Shown here: one piece after another, positions 24,607 through 34,123 of the stretch
How positions within the stretch are numbered: the stretch's first letter is position 1
Layout: each line of letters opens with the position of its first letter
Origin: Bolinopsis microptera
Taxonomy: Eukaryota; Ctenophora; Tentaculata; Lobata; Bolinopsidae
DNA length: 64,000 bases
Assembly: GCF_026151205.1 (NCBI RefSeq)
Contig: NC_087084.1
Location: forward strand, 782,312 to 846,311
Direction: 5' to 3'
The notes under the pieces: model-generated
Told to the model about the DNA's origin: nothing
Databases searched by the model: none
Seen by the model: the letters and a program-made list of their open reading frames with translations, nothing else
Made by a program: the position numbers and the translations under genes

Positions 24607-25672
24607 CAAAAACCCTTATGCCTTACTGGTAGGGGCCTAACTTCGAAAATAAAAAAGATAGAAACGTCTGGTTTTCAACAAAATGTTCGCCTTGTAAAAA
24701 TAACGTTTCCCCCCAGGGGGAAAATTCAAAACAATGTAGATTTTGAATTATCGCGAAAAGTCTTATTTTGGGCCTTATAAAAGTACACAGCTTTAACTTT
24801 GCGGATTCCTGTACTCTAATTGGCTGAATTGTGTCACGTGCTAGCTGTTTGAACAGTGGAATGCGCCACGCGTGCAAATCATGCTTGATGTCGCGCGCGA
24901 GGTCGAGCCGTCTGTTTAAATCAAACCAATTCTAGTACCACCACCAGCCAGTAACTTTTCCTGGGTACGAATAGTAACCAATTAGGGCTACCAAATGCTG
25001 AACACAAGGATATTTCGTATTCGGATCATATGCCTGCAGGCTGTCCGGTCGCTTAAGACTATGGTCGCTCTTTACTGAGCTCTTAAGTGAACTTAAGTGA
25101 GACCATGAGCACCACTTCTTGTCAAATTGGCTTTTGGATAACGGCCCAATCATGAATTAAAACAGTACAAGTTGTGTTTTAACGGCAAAATACAGCTAAT
25201 TCTAGCCCTTGAAAGTTGTAGGTTTGGAAGATCAATACGGCTGCTTTAATTCTTAAAAGTCTTAAGTTAGAACGGCCAAAACACCCTATTTGGCGTCAGT
25301 CAGCTGCATGCCCAGAAACCCTTACTGGTAGGGGCCTAACTTCGAAAATAAAAAAGATAGAAACGACTGGTTTTCAACAAAATGTTCGCCTTGTAAAAAT
25401 AACGTTTCCCCCCCCCCAGGGGGAAAATTCAAAACAATGTAGATTTTGAATTATCGCGAAAATTCTTATTTTGGGCCTTATCAAAGTACACAGCTTTAAC
25501 TTTGCGGATTCCTGTACTCTGATTGGCTGAATTGTGTCACGTGCTAGCTGTTTGAACAGTGGAATGCGCCACGCGTGCAAATCATGCTTGATGTCGCGCG
25601 CGAGGTCGAGCCGTCTGTTTAAATCAAACCAATTCTAGTAACACCACCAGCCAGTAACTTTTCTTGGGGAAA
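24607..25672. repeat. Direct duplication of a ~350-bp CpG-rich block
   Basis: Bases about 24,607-24,963 are repeated at about 25,315-25,672 with few differences. Shared landmarks are CTTACTGGTAGGGGCCTAAC, CACGTGCTAGCTG, GCCACGCGTGCAAATC and TCGCGCGCGAGGTCGAGC. Both copies contain an ATTGGCTGAATT (reverse CCAAT-like) element and an E-box CACGTG. A unique segment (about 24,964-25,314) separates them. It could be a duplicated promoter or a dispersed repeat; no ORF here is convincing. Confidence 0.7.
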
Positions 25673-26390
25673 TGTAGACGAGTAACATATGTCAATTATA
25701 TACGCTCCGTCCCAGTTAAATAGCGTATTGTTAATTGACAAAGTCCTTTTATTTCATGCAATTTAAACATATTTTAGAAAAAAAACTTTCCATTGTCCAG
25801 GTAGGAGGAGCATTTTTAATGTCATTTTGTATTTATTTAATAAATGTGTGCGCTATACCTCCACCAAAAGCACATCCAATTTAATATGTATTAAATATGT
25901 TTATACTTTATTTGTTCTGACAAGTTTTGGCAACTTTTTTTTTTTTTTAAAAGTTTTGGCAACTTACATTCCTTTCTAAAACCTGTTTTCGGTTCAGCAA
26001 AATGCAGCTAACTGGAAAATACAGTAGTACCGGCAGAATCCGGTCTAGCAGATCAAACACCAGACTGGTCAGTTTCTACTTATGACGAGTTGCTCTGATA
26101 AGCCTCACACATCATGTCTTGGACACAGTCTCGTTTATTTGTTCATCATGATGCAGATCCAAGAAAGTGCGCTAACAAATACATTAAATACAAATCTTAC
26201 CATCATCACACGTTGACATGCCGTATTTTGGATCTTCTTGGCCCTAAATACAGGATTGCAGTAATGCCCTACCTAACGGCTAACATGATGGCCAAAACGA
26301 AATTGCTTTAACTCATGTGATGCCTAAATAAGGTTATAACTTTTTAGTTCCTATCAGCAGTATAATTTATGATTTGATTTACAAACTTTT

Positions 26391-26431
26391 GTTAAGAAAT
26401 ATGTAAACAAACTTTTGTTAAGAAATATGTA
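26391..26431. repeat. Short direct repeat before the F-box gene
   Basis: AAACTTTTGTTAAGAAATAT occurs twice in tandem within 100 bp of the F-box start codon. Confidence 0.8.
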
Positions 26432-26485
26432 AAATAATGCTTCAAAATATCCTACAGCATGTGCTATGAACTGCACTGATTAGAA

Positions 26486-27016
26486 ATGGTTGAAACCTTG
26501 ACTGAGCTTCCGTCAGAACTACTTTACAAAGTCTTGTCGTACTTGGATGTCAAGGACATTCTGCAAGTCTTTGCGTGTTGTTCAGACATTTATGAACAAT
26601 TTTCTACTGATATTCGGCTGTGGAGTTTCCTTTGTTTTCGTGATTATGGCATAAAGCCAGAGTTTGTCGAGCATTCAATGATATTTTATCAAAGTTTGCT
26701 TTTTCCTAACAAGGTTATGATGGGCAACACATTTAGATGTGGTTCAATGATTGTAATAACAAACAAAATGTCGAAGGGGCTATCAGGATTTTATCAAGTT
26801 TGGGGCCCAGATGAAGACAAAAAGCCTCTGTTTGAAATCACCATGAACTCTGTAGGGACTATCATTTCAACTTGTTGTCTAGATTCAGGTGATTTGGATA
26901 CAATAAGTGAACAGGAATCAAATTTTCACTGGGAAGAAAATCACTGTGACTCTCTGCATTACTGTTCTGTTGAAGTTCGCTTATCCCGGAAAGCCCCCAC
27001 AGCCGTCATTGATTGA
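26486..27016 (+). CDS. F-box protein, single exon
   Basis: An intact 176-codon ORF. Residues 5-51 fit an F-box: LTELPSELLYKVLSYLDVKDILQVFACC, then a Trp-containing segment (LWSFLCFRDYG). F-box proteins bind SKP1 and act as substrate receptors of SCF ubiquitin ligases. The remaining ~120 residues match no repeat domain I recognise; they are rich in Ser, Asp and Glu. It has no intron although its neighbours are intron-dense. AATAAA begins four bases after the TGA codon starts, so the 3' UTR would be very short. This could be a retroposed copy or a genuinely compact gene. The first ATG is used as start, but no upstream promoter was recognised. Confidence 0.7.
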   Translation: MVETLTELPSELLYKVLSYLDVKDILQVFACCSDIYEQFSTDIRLWSFLCFRDYGIKPEFVEHSMIFYQSLLFPNKVMMGNTFRCGSMIVITNKMSKGLSGFYQVWGPDEDKKPLFEITMNSVGTIISTCCLDSGDLDTISEQESNFHWEENHCDSLHYCSVEVRLSRKAPTAVID

Positions 27017-27911
27017 AATAAATTTTCGTGCACATACAGAATGAATGGTTAATAATTTAATATATATGTAGACCAAGGTCTGTGCACGGGATGCTTCCTG
27101 GAAGAATCCAGTTCTTTTAGCGGGGCACCCTACCTAAAGCCAAATTGAGATATAATAATCATATTCCTAGAGAAATAATCAGAAATCGAATACCAATCAA
27201 ATAATATGATATATAGGAGTAGTAACCATATTTACTATGCAAAATGCCCCAACCACATAGTGTAAATTTATATAGAATTCAAATTCCATATCATCATTAA
27301 ACCTCAATAGTCAATATAATAGCCCAAGCAAAATTAAATAACTTCTTATATACCTTACTGTCATACTACAAATTAATTAAACATTTGAAATCTGTTAACC
27401 AGAGAATAAATTTCTAAACCTAATGCAAGTGAAATAATTTAGATGCAATAATGAATGCCTAATGTGAGTATCATCTGTCAATGTCCTTGTAAAAAAGTCT
27501 GTAAAAGAGATATGAGTAACTAATATAGAAGAAAAAACAGGAAGTTGTCGTCTGTTGAAAAATAAATAAAATATCTAGAATATAAATTAGAATATAAAAT
27601 AACATTCAGTCAATGTGTCGTCAATAAACTGTACAATTATCAAATGTTAAAACTGGGTGATACAGTCACCAAAAATAAATACTAAGTATAATAAGTAAAT
27701 AAATTAAATGTGGTCTATAAAACTACCACTAGGTATAATAGGTCAATAAATTAAAAGTGGTTTATAAAACTACCACTGTGTGAACCATTTCTCCAGTTAA
27801 AACATGTCAGTCATGTGCAAAATCAATCAAAATGGTAAGGTGGTAAAAAAGGGAAAATCCTTTCGATACATCAATTATATATGCCTCAGATTTAAAAGAA
27901 TTAGAAGATAC

Positions 27912-30887
27912 TTAGTTATCGTCGACTATGATTGCAGTGTAAAATTTGTCATATGAATTGTCGACGGTATAATTAGGGTCTGTTGTTATAGATGAGAGTA
28001 GCTGTTTCTTATACGAATCACTAAAGCTTTTAACATCGGGCAGATTTCGTAGATCTGTTGGAACATTATTCCAACATTTTGCCCCCAAGTATTGAAAGTT
28101 TTTATGTGATGTTGATCTATTAACATATAGGTTGCAGCTTTCGCCGCTCCTACTACCTCCTGATATGTAACTAAATTTGTTCATAAAGTTTGTAGGACAA
28201 TTGTCATGGATGATTCTAAACATATAATTTGACAGATGGAGTTGTCGTCTAAGATGGAGTGGTAACCATTTCATGTCTCTATAAACATTAAGGCTGCTCT
28301 CTGTTTGTGGAACGTTGAGAGCTATTTTGGCTACCTTTTTGTACAGAGTGTCAAGTTCAGCAAGTTTTGTCTTGCCAGCTCTACAATAGATCGTGTCTAA
28401 ATAATCGAATTGTGGCAACATGAGTGCATTGGCAAACATTTTCCTATATTTAATGGGTAGCAGTGCTTTACTTCTATACATGGCACCAATTCTCTTCATG
28501 ACCTTCCTAATAATATAATCTACATGGCTTTTGAAGTTTAATTTACTATCTAGAATGAGGCCAAGATATTTTGTCTCTTTGCACTCCTTGATTGTGAAAG
28601 TTACCTCATTACATTCAATGGTTAATTCATCATGTTGATCAACAGAATCAAACAATAGGAATTCAGTCTTCTTTTCATTGAGTGATAATTTATTTACACT
28701 GAGCCATTTAAAGATTGTCATAAGTTCTATTTTCATGTTTATAAATGTGCTTCTGCAAGTTTGATCAAAGAATAGTGCACCATCATCTGCAAATAGAAAG
28801 GGCTTAGATAGGTTACAGGCATAAATGATGTCATTTATGAAGATACTAAATAATATAGGCCCAATGATGCTTCCTTGTGGTACACCACTCAGAACTTCTA
28901 AAAATGAACTTAGTTTGCCATTGATCCTAGTGCATTGATATCTACAAGATAAGAAGTTCTTAAACCAGGTTAAAGCAATGCCACCAATTCCATAATATGC
29001 CAATTTTTGAAGCAATATTTCATGATTCACTGTGTCAAAGGCCTTCTTAAGATCAAGAAAGATGATTCCTGGTTTATAAGACTTAGATTTACTCATATAT
29101 ATTTCGTCCATCAGATCGTACATCAAATAAGTTGTGGAGTGATTTTTCCGAAAGCCATATTGATGCCGGATGAAAAGTTTGTTCTCTTCCATGTAATCAG
29201 TGAGTTGCTTGCCGACAAAGTATTCTATAAGTTTTCCTACAAGTGGAAGGATGGATATTGGCCTGTAATTATTAGGATCATCTTTCATTCCTGCCTTATG
29301 GATGGGAGTTACTCTAGCTTTTTTACAAAGGGTTGGTACAACACCTGTATTAAGGCTCAAATTGACAATATGGGTCAGTGGCTCAACTATGTGTGGTACA
29401 GCTTGCTTAAGTAAAAATAGAGGCACATCGTCATATGAGGCCTTGTCATTCTTGAGCGTTTCGACATACATTAGGATATCAGTTTCATTTATTTCTTGGA
29501 ATCTATCAAATGAGATGTTAGAAGTTCTAGGAGGTAAAAAATCAGTAAAACTAACTCTTTCAATATTGGGGGCCTGATTTTGTAATCTTGATCCAACATT
29601 TGCAAAATGAAAGTTAAATAGCTCAGGATCATTCTCATTGATAGTTTGACAATTAGTTGTACCAGGGGTCATATTTGATGCCAGTTTGATAGTTTTCCAT
29701 ACCCCTTTAAGATCATTCTTGGCACTTTTAACTTGTAGATCATCGATTACATTAGCCTTTTTGCAGGTTTTAGCTAATTTATTTCTAATATTTCTCTGAA
29801 TCTTGTAGCAATCCCAGGCCTCATTACACTTTATACATTTGCTACATATACCACATTTATTGCAATTTCCATTGTCTCTCTTATCCTTCTTTTTACGGAA
29901 TTTCTTTAGAAGAAAATGTGTATGATTAATGGCATTTAAAAGTTCAGTAGAAGGTTTATGTATGAACTTTTCATGCCTTTCTATGGTCTTGCAAGGGAAG
30001 AAGGTTGCATATGCCTGTTCAATATGATGACAAAGGCTAACAGTGATAGCTTCAACATCTGTACTTTCCAATAGTGGACTGTAATCAGAACAGGTATCTA
30101 GATAGTCTAAGAATTGTTTAACATTACGTTTAGAATGATTTCTAATTTCAACCTTTTCAAATTTAGGAGCTATAGGTACTTTACAATCTATCTCACACAT
30201 AATAGCTTGATGATCCCCAATACGTTCATCAAGAACAGAAGATTGAACAAAATCTGCATAACAGTTAGTGAATATTACATCAATAGTAGTCTGGGTAAAA
30301 TTGTCTCCACGTTTAGCAACTCTAGTTATCCCTTGAATGGTTTGAACTAGATTGTAACATCTCAAGGTCATATCTAATTTTTTGTACTGGGTGGATGAGA
30401 TATTATTCTGGTCAATGTTTATATCCCCAATCCAGATAACCTTTTTCCCGTTCAATTTTTTCATGCAAAAATGAATGTACTCAATAAAGTTATCAACACT
30501 GCAATAATTTCCAGAGCGATAGAAGCAGCAAACATTGATCTTGCTATTCTTAAGCTTCACCCATAATGCTTCAATGTTATCAAGCTTACTATCCATAACT
30601 AATTCTGTGTAAGCTAGTTTTTTGTTTATCATTAAGCCACAACCACCCCTAGAACTGTTTGGCCTGTCGCATCGCATAATGTTGAAGGAGGAAGGAATAT
30701 TTATGGTGTCTGTGTCAATAGTATCATTAAGATTCATCTCATTTAGGGAAAGTATGTCTAGCTTATGATCTCGAATGAGTTGAGTAAGTTCATAACTTTT
30801 AGCTAAATTTAGGAGACCACCTTGAATGTTACAGTGACCAATGCAAAGGTTATGAAATTTGTCAGCTGAGTTGTGAATATTTGTCAT
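27912..30887 (-). CDS. LINE ORF2: endonuclease-reverse transcriptase (CR1/jockey group)
   Basis: 991 codons, intact. An N-terminal AP endonuclease (about residues 12-240) shows IGHCNIQGG, LSLNEMNLND (catalytic Glu), IWIGDINID, TIDVIFTN and GDHQAIMCEI. The reverse transcriptase (about 480-750) shows RPISILPLVGKLIE, FLDLKKAFDTVNH, GVPQGSIIGPILFSIFINDI and LFADDGALFF, with catalytic Asp residues in place. Between them (about 339-361) is a Cys cluster, CNKCGICSKCIKCNEAWDC, unusual at this position. The C-terminal part has the LPQFDYLDTIY, LPLHLRRQLHL and YLGAKCWNNVP landmarks typical of CR1/jockey-group proteins. ORF2 would nick DNA and prime reverse transcription of the element RNA. Confidence 0.93.
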   Translation of the reverse strand: MTNIHNSADKFHNLCIGHCNIQGGLLNLAKSYELTQLIRDHKLDILSLNEMNLNDTIDTDTINIPSSFNIMRCDRPNSSRGGCGLMINKKLAYTELVMDSKLDNIEALWVKLKNSKINVCCFYRSGNYCSVDNFIEYIHFCMKKLNGKKVIWIGDINIDQNNISSTQYKKLDMTLRCYNLVQTIQGITRVAKRGDNFTQTTIDVIFTNCYADFVQSSVLDERIGDHQAIMCEIDCKVPIAPKFEKVEIRNHSKRNVKQFLDYLDTCSDYSPLLESTDVEAITVSLCHHIEQAYATFFPCKTIERHEKFIHKPSTELLNAINHTHFLLKKFRKKKDKRDNGNCNKCGICSKCIKCNEAWDCYKIQRNIRNKLAKTCKKANVIDDLQVKSAKNDLKGVWKTIKLASNMTPGTTNCQTINENDPELFNFHFANVGSRLQNQAPNIERVSFTDFLPPRTSNISFDRFQEINETDILMYVETLKNDKASYDDVPLFLLKQAVPHIVEPLTHIVNLSLNTGVVPTLCKKARVTPIHKAGMKDDPNNYRPISILPLVGKLIEYFVGKQLTDYMEENKLFIRHQYGFRKNHSTTYLMYDLMDEIYMSKSKSYKPGIIFLDLKKAFDTVNHEILLQKLAYYGIGGIALTWFKNFLSCRYQCTRINGKLSSFLEVLSGVPQGSIIGPILFSIFINDIIYACNLSKPFLFADDGALFFDQTCRSTFINMKIELMTIFKWLSVNKLSLNEKKTEFLLFDSVDQHDELTIECNEVTFTIKECKETKYLGLILDSKLNFKSHVDYIIRKVMKRIGAMYRSKALLPIKYRKMFANALMLPQFDYLDTIYCRAGKTKLAELDTLYKKVAKIALNVPQTESSLNVYRDMKWLPLHLRRQLHLSNYMFRIIHDNCPTNFMNKFSYISGGSRSGESCNLYVNRSTSHKNFQYLGAKCWNNVPTDLRNLPDVKSFSDSYKKQLLSSITTDPNYTVDNSYDKFYTAIIVDDN

Positions 30888-31022
30888 TTCACAAAACGTG
30901 TTAGTCGTTGTGTCTGATTAAACTAAAATCAGGTGAAAATTATCCGCCTGTAAATATTTTTAATAGAAAAGTTTTAAACTTGAAATCAAAATAAATATTC
31001 AGGTGGAAATGTCATGTCGATT

Positions 31023-32633
31023 TCAATGGTGAGCATGGTACTTGATGTGCTTTGCTAGTTTAAAGATACCATCGCTGTTTAGATGCACATTGTCTTCCCC
31101 AAATCTACTAAAACAAGATGATTTCCTAAATCCAGATCTATCACTAAACAAAAATCGATTCTTCTCTGTGGGTATAAAGCTAACAAACGAGTATTTGGAA
31201 GGAATCTTAGATAAAAAGGTATTGATGTCATTTATCACTTTATTTCTAGCAAAACTTTCTCTCGGTAAAATGTTTATGATCTTAATTTTTGCAGCTGGAG
31301 CCCACGAGTGAAGTGACTGGATCAGATTATCAATAGAGCGATTGGTGTTATCAAGGGCCTTTGCTTTTCCTGTGAACTCATCGGGTGACAATAATCTATT
31401 CCTCATGTGTCGAGGACTCTCTAGGATTAAGTCCACATCATTAGTTCCACACATGAGTACGATGGTCTTCACATTATTTGCATCAATTGACCTCTTTCTT
31501 TCATCTGAGTGGAAGCGTTCATTGATACCGTTTGCAATGCCACCAGGATAGTGAAATACATGTGCTTCTTGATGAGCAGAGGATAGTTTTGTAGCATCTA
31601 ACTTGGAGAACATGCTTGAGCTAACATACACAGCAAGGGATTTGCTTTTGACTGAAGCAGGGGGTACGGTGCTCTTATGAGTGATTTTGTTGGGTGATGA
31701 TTTCCCTTTGATTGAGGGTTCAGTTTCTCTTACAGTATCGAAAGGCTTACTTGAGGTATCGGGTGGAGCAGACAAGGTTGCACTGCCATCAATCTGGCGC
31801 AGAGTAATGCTAATTCTCATGTCATCAGTATGGTCCTGAATAAGGCTGTGTTCAAAGCTGTCCTGAGATTTTCTGGTCATAATCATTATGTCGCCATGGG
31901 AGAGAGTAAGATTGGCAACGTGGACTTTGCTTTTAGACCTAAAACTGAGGACTCTTGTTGCTCCTAACGATATGGTGGAAATCATGGAGCCTGGTGATAT
32001 GGACCTCTCATCATCTGAATGGAATGGTATTCCTTGCTTGCCATTTTCATACTTAGTGACCATGGCGCTGTTAAATTTCAGACTTGGGAACTGTGAGCGT
32101 AAACGTTCTAAAATAGACTTTAATAAGGGATTGTCATTTAACGGCCTTGTGTTATGGAAGCCTCCATTGTAGGCATATGGGAAATCCCCATAGTATGCTA
32201 CAGTCCTATTGTTAAACGTTTGTGTGTATTGTGTTTCCATATCCAACTTGAGAGTATCAACAAACCTGAATACACCTCGACTCAAATCATGATATGGATT
32301 GATGGACTTACCCACAACGTTAACACTGGTTGAAGATTGTTTGTTAACATCAGAAGAATTCACAAGAGATGGGTTGCTATTAAGTTCAGTCACACTGCTA
32401 ACTTCACAGTTTTGAGTTTCTGATTCATGTTCAGAGATAAGAACATTGTCCCCGCAAGAGAATGGAACCGCAATTTTGTCATGGCCTGAGCCTTGGGTAA
32501 GTTTGGTTAGACGAGCAATTTGTCTCCTCAAATTGTCGTTTTCAAGACTTAGTGATACACAGGTAGAACATTTTGTTTTTGCACTGTTAGCTCTGTCACG
32601 AAGGCTGTAATTTCTGATTGGGATACCGGACAT
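31023..32633 (-). CDS. LINE ORF1 with AlkB-type 2OG-Fe(II) dioxygenase and SGNH esterase-like domains
   Basis: 536 codons, intact, directly upstream of ORF2. Residues 22-47 have CxxC then a leucine-rich, coiled-coil-like segment. Residues about 110-282 match AlkB: NRTVAYYGD, MVTKYENGKQGIPFHSDDE (Fe ligands H205 and D207), SLGATRVLSFR, LSHGDIMIM, EHSLI (third Fe ligand H262) and RISITLR (R273 for 2-oxoglutarate, R279). AlkB enzymes oxidatively remove methyl or related adducts from nucleic-acid bases. After a Ser/Pro/Lys linker, residues about 332-534 resemble SGNH hydrolases: VYVSSSMF (block I position), Gly365, GTND (396-399) and DNVHLN (D514, H517). Esterase domains are known in CR1 ORF1 proteins; an AlkB domain beside one is unexpected. 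The substrate is unknown; protecting or repairing element RNA is inference. Confidence 0.88.
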   Translation of the reverse strand: MSGIPIRNYSLRDRANSAKTKCSTCVSLSLENDNLRRQIARLTKLTQGSGHDKIAVPFSCGDNVLISEHESETQNCEVSSVTELNSNPSLVNSSDVNKQSSTSVNVVGKSINPYHDLSRGVFRFVDTLKLDMETQYTQTFNNRTVAYYGDFPYAYNGGFHNTRPLNDNPLLKSILERLRSQFPSLKFNSAMVTKYENGKQGIPFHSDDERSISPGSMISTISLGATRVLSFRSKSKVHVANLTLSHGDIMIMTRKSQDSFEHSLIQDHTDDMRISITLRQIDGSATLSAPPDTSSKPFDTVRETEPSIKGKSSPNKITHKSTVPPASVKSKSLAVYVSSSMFSKLDATKLSSAHQEAHVFHYPGGIANGINERFHSDERKRSIDANNVKTIVLMCGTNDVDLILESPRHMRNRLLSPDEFTGKAKALDNTNRSIDNLIQSLHSWAPAAKIKIINILPRESFARNKVINDINTFLSKIPSKYSFVSFIPTEKNRFLFSDRSGFRKSSCFSRFGEDNVHLNSDGIFKLAKHIKYHAHH

Positions 32634-32940
32634 AGTTCAAATAAACACAATAATGCAAAGAATTCAGGATAGAGTCTAAAACCGATGCTACTGTTTATAG
32701 TTATTTAGTTGTTGATTACAGTACCTTTGCAGCAATTCAGAAGATGGGAATAAGTGGTGTCTGATATTCTTTAGGTGATAGATGGGTGATAGGTGATAGA
32801 TGGGAGTTAACAGCTCTTAAAAACGATGTCTGATAGTCTTTAGGATGTCTTTAAATAAACTATCATGCAACAACCATTTACATCGACATACAACCTGTAA
32901 TGGTTGCTACATTTGATTGAGGTGTTAATTCCCACTAGGG

Positions 32941-33022
32941 GTCCTCAAATTATTTGTTATATAGTAGTGTTGAAAGTATTAAAATAGTAGTGTTGAATAT
33001 ATAGTAGTGTTGAAAGTATCAT
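32941..33022. repeat. Fragment of the hairpin-family repeat
   Basis: TCAAATTATTTGTTATATAG followed by TAGTGTTGAAAGTATT matches the centre of the Penelope-like hairpin at 17,654-17,690. TATATAGTAGTGTTGAAAGT then recurs within 60 bp. Confidence 0.75.
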
Positions 33023-34123
33023 CCTGAGTACGCAGAAAATCCCTACCATGTGCTACATTTCCTATGTGATAAAGGCTTGTTGTATAGATTTAAAGTCATG
33101 GGGGTTAAAGGAGCCTTTTCTGGAAACACGCACAGCTTTTAACAGTTGCTGATTTATAATTTAAAGTTTTAGTAAAATAGTTTGTCTGGAGGATGGATTT
33201 TAATCTTGACCATTTTGATTATTCACTTTTATGGATCTTCAAACAATAATTTATATTCATTTATTTATTTGATACACTGTTTTTACAGTAAACATATCAT
33301 TAAAGTTTTATATTCATTGCATGAAAGTACTATTTATTTTACGTATAAATTTACCCTCTCGTTATGGTAAAATGGTATAGTTTTTAAGAAAAGTTAATTT
33401 TTCGAGAAAAGAAGTAGTAAATATCTAGTTATAGGATAGATATATGTTTTTAGTGCTGCACTTTATAGATTAAGTAGTTGGTTATTACTTTGCATTATTA
33501 TATGGATAAAGTTTACACACATTGCTCTACAGACAATGCAAAAAAATTATCAAATCAATTTTTAGATAATTAGATACATAAAATGTAAAAATGTAAATAT
33601 TCCATGTAAATATAATTATGTGTTGGTATTGGTTCAAATTTGGAAAAATGTTTTGCTGCTGTATCAATATGCTGTTTCAATTCTGAATTCTACCTATTTG
33701 ATAACACTGTTTAACTCAATATTATAGAATATTTTTGCTTAAATTTACTTCTAATTGCTTCTGATTTTTAAAAGTTATTTTTTCAAATCACTAAATACTG
33801 CTAGAAAAATTTGGCAGTATTAGTAGAGAAGACAATCCATTTCTTTGTATTATGCCTCAATTTGTTTTAGTGATTGATAATGCTATGGATGTGAAAGAAA
33901 TATCTATGATGACGAGGGTGTTTGGCATGTGCTGATCTTACAACTTTTAGTGAGTTCATTGTTATAGCTACCTTAAAATAAGGCTGTGTTGAAAGAAAAT
34001 TACAATCGACTTCTGTAAGCAGGCTACCCTAGCATGTTACCTAACATGACTTAAAGTTAGCGGTGTTACCTAACATGACTTAAAGTTAGCGGTGTTACCT
34101 AACTAACAGGGAATGTTTTTCAG
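33023..34123. other. Upstream region of the VPS13A/C-type gene
   Basis: AT-rich intergenic or 5' intron sequence without a convincing ORF. A direct repeat of about 29 bp (GTTACCTAACATGACTTAAA...) is present twice at about 34,034-34,096. No TATA-type promoter could be assigned. The start exon is preceded by TTTTTCAG at 34,116-34,123, so the first coding exon probably follows a 5' UTR intron. Confidence 0.5.

Larger units (their letters stand above)
27057..32940 (-). mobile_element. CR1/jockey-group LINE, two ORFs, near full length
   Basis: Minus-strand element. The 5' region is about 32,640-32,940, ORF1 31023-32633, spacer 135 bp, ORF2 27912-30887, and the 3' UTR reaches about 27,060. Both ORFs are uninterrupted, so this copy may be young. 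I could not find a TSD or a poly(A) tail, as expected for CR1-type elements with unusual 3' ends. The 5' end lies beside another copy of the AAATTATTTGTTATATAGT motif from the hairpin at 17.6 kb. Exact borders are uncertain. Confidence 0.8.

Noticed and set aside
24553-25580. Short ORFs in the duplicated CpG-rich block
   Set aside because: The same peptide appears antisense in both copies (about 84 and 68 codons) but ends at different places and has no family features; probably incidental to the duplication.
26114-26311. 65-codon ORF upstream of the F-box gene
   Set aside because: No recognisable motif, no splice link to the F-box ORF, and no conservation evidence available.
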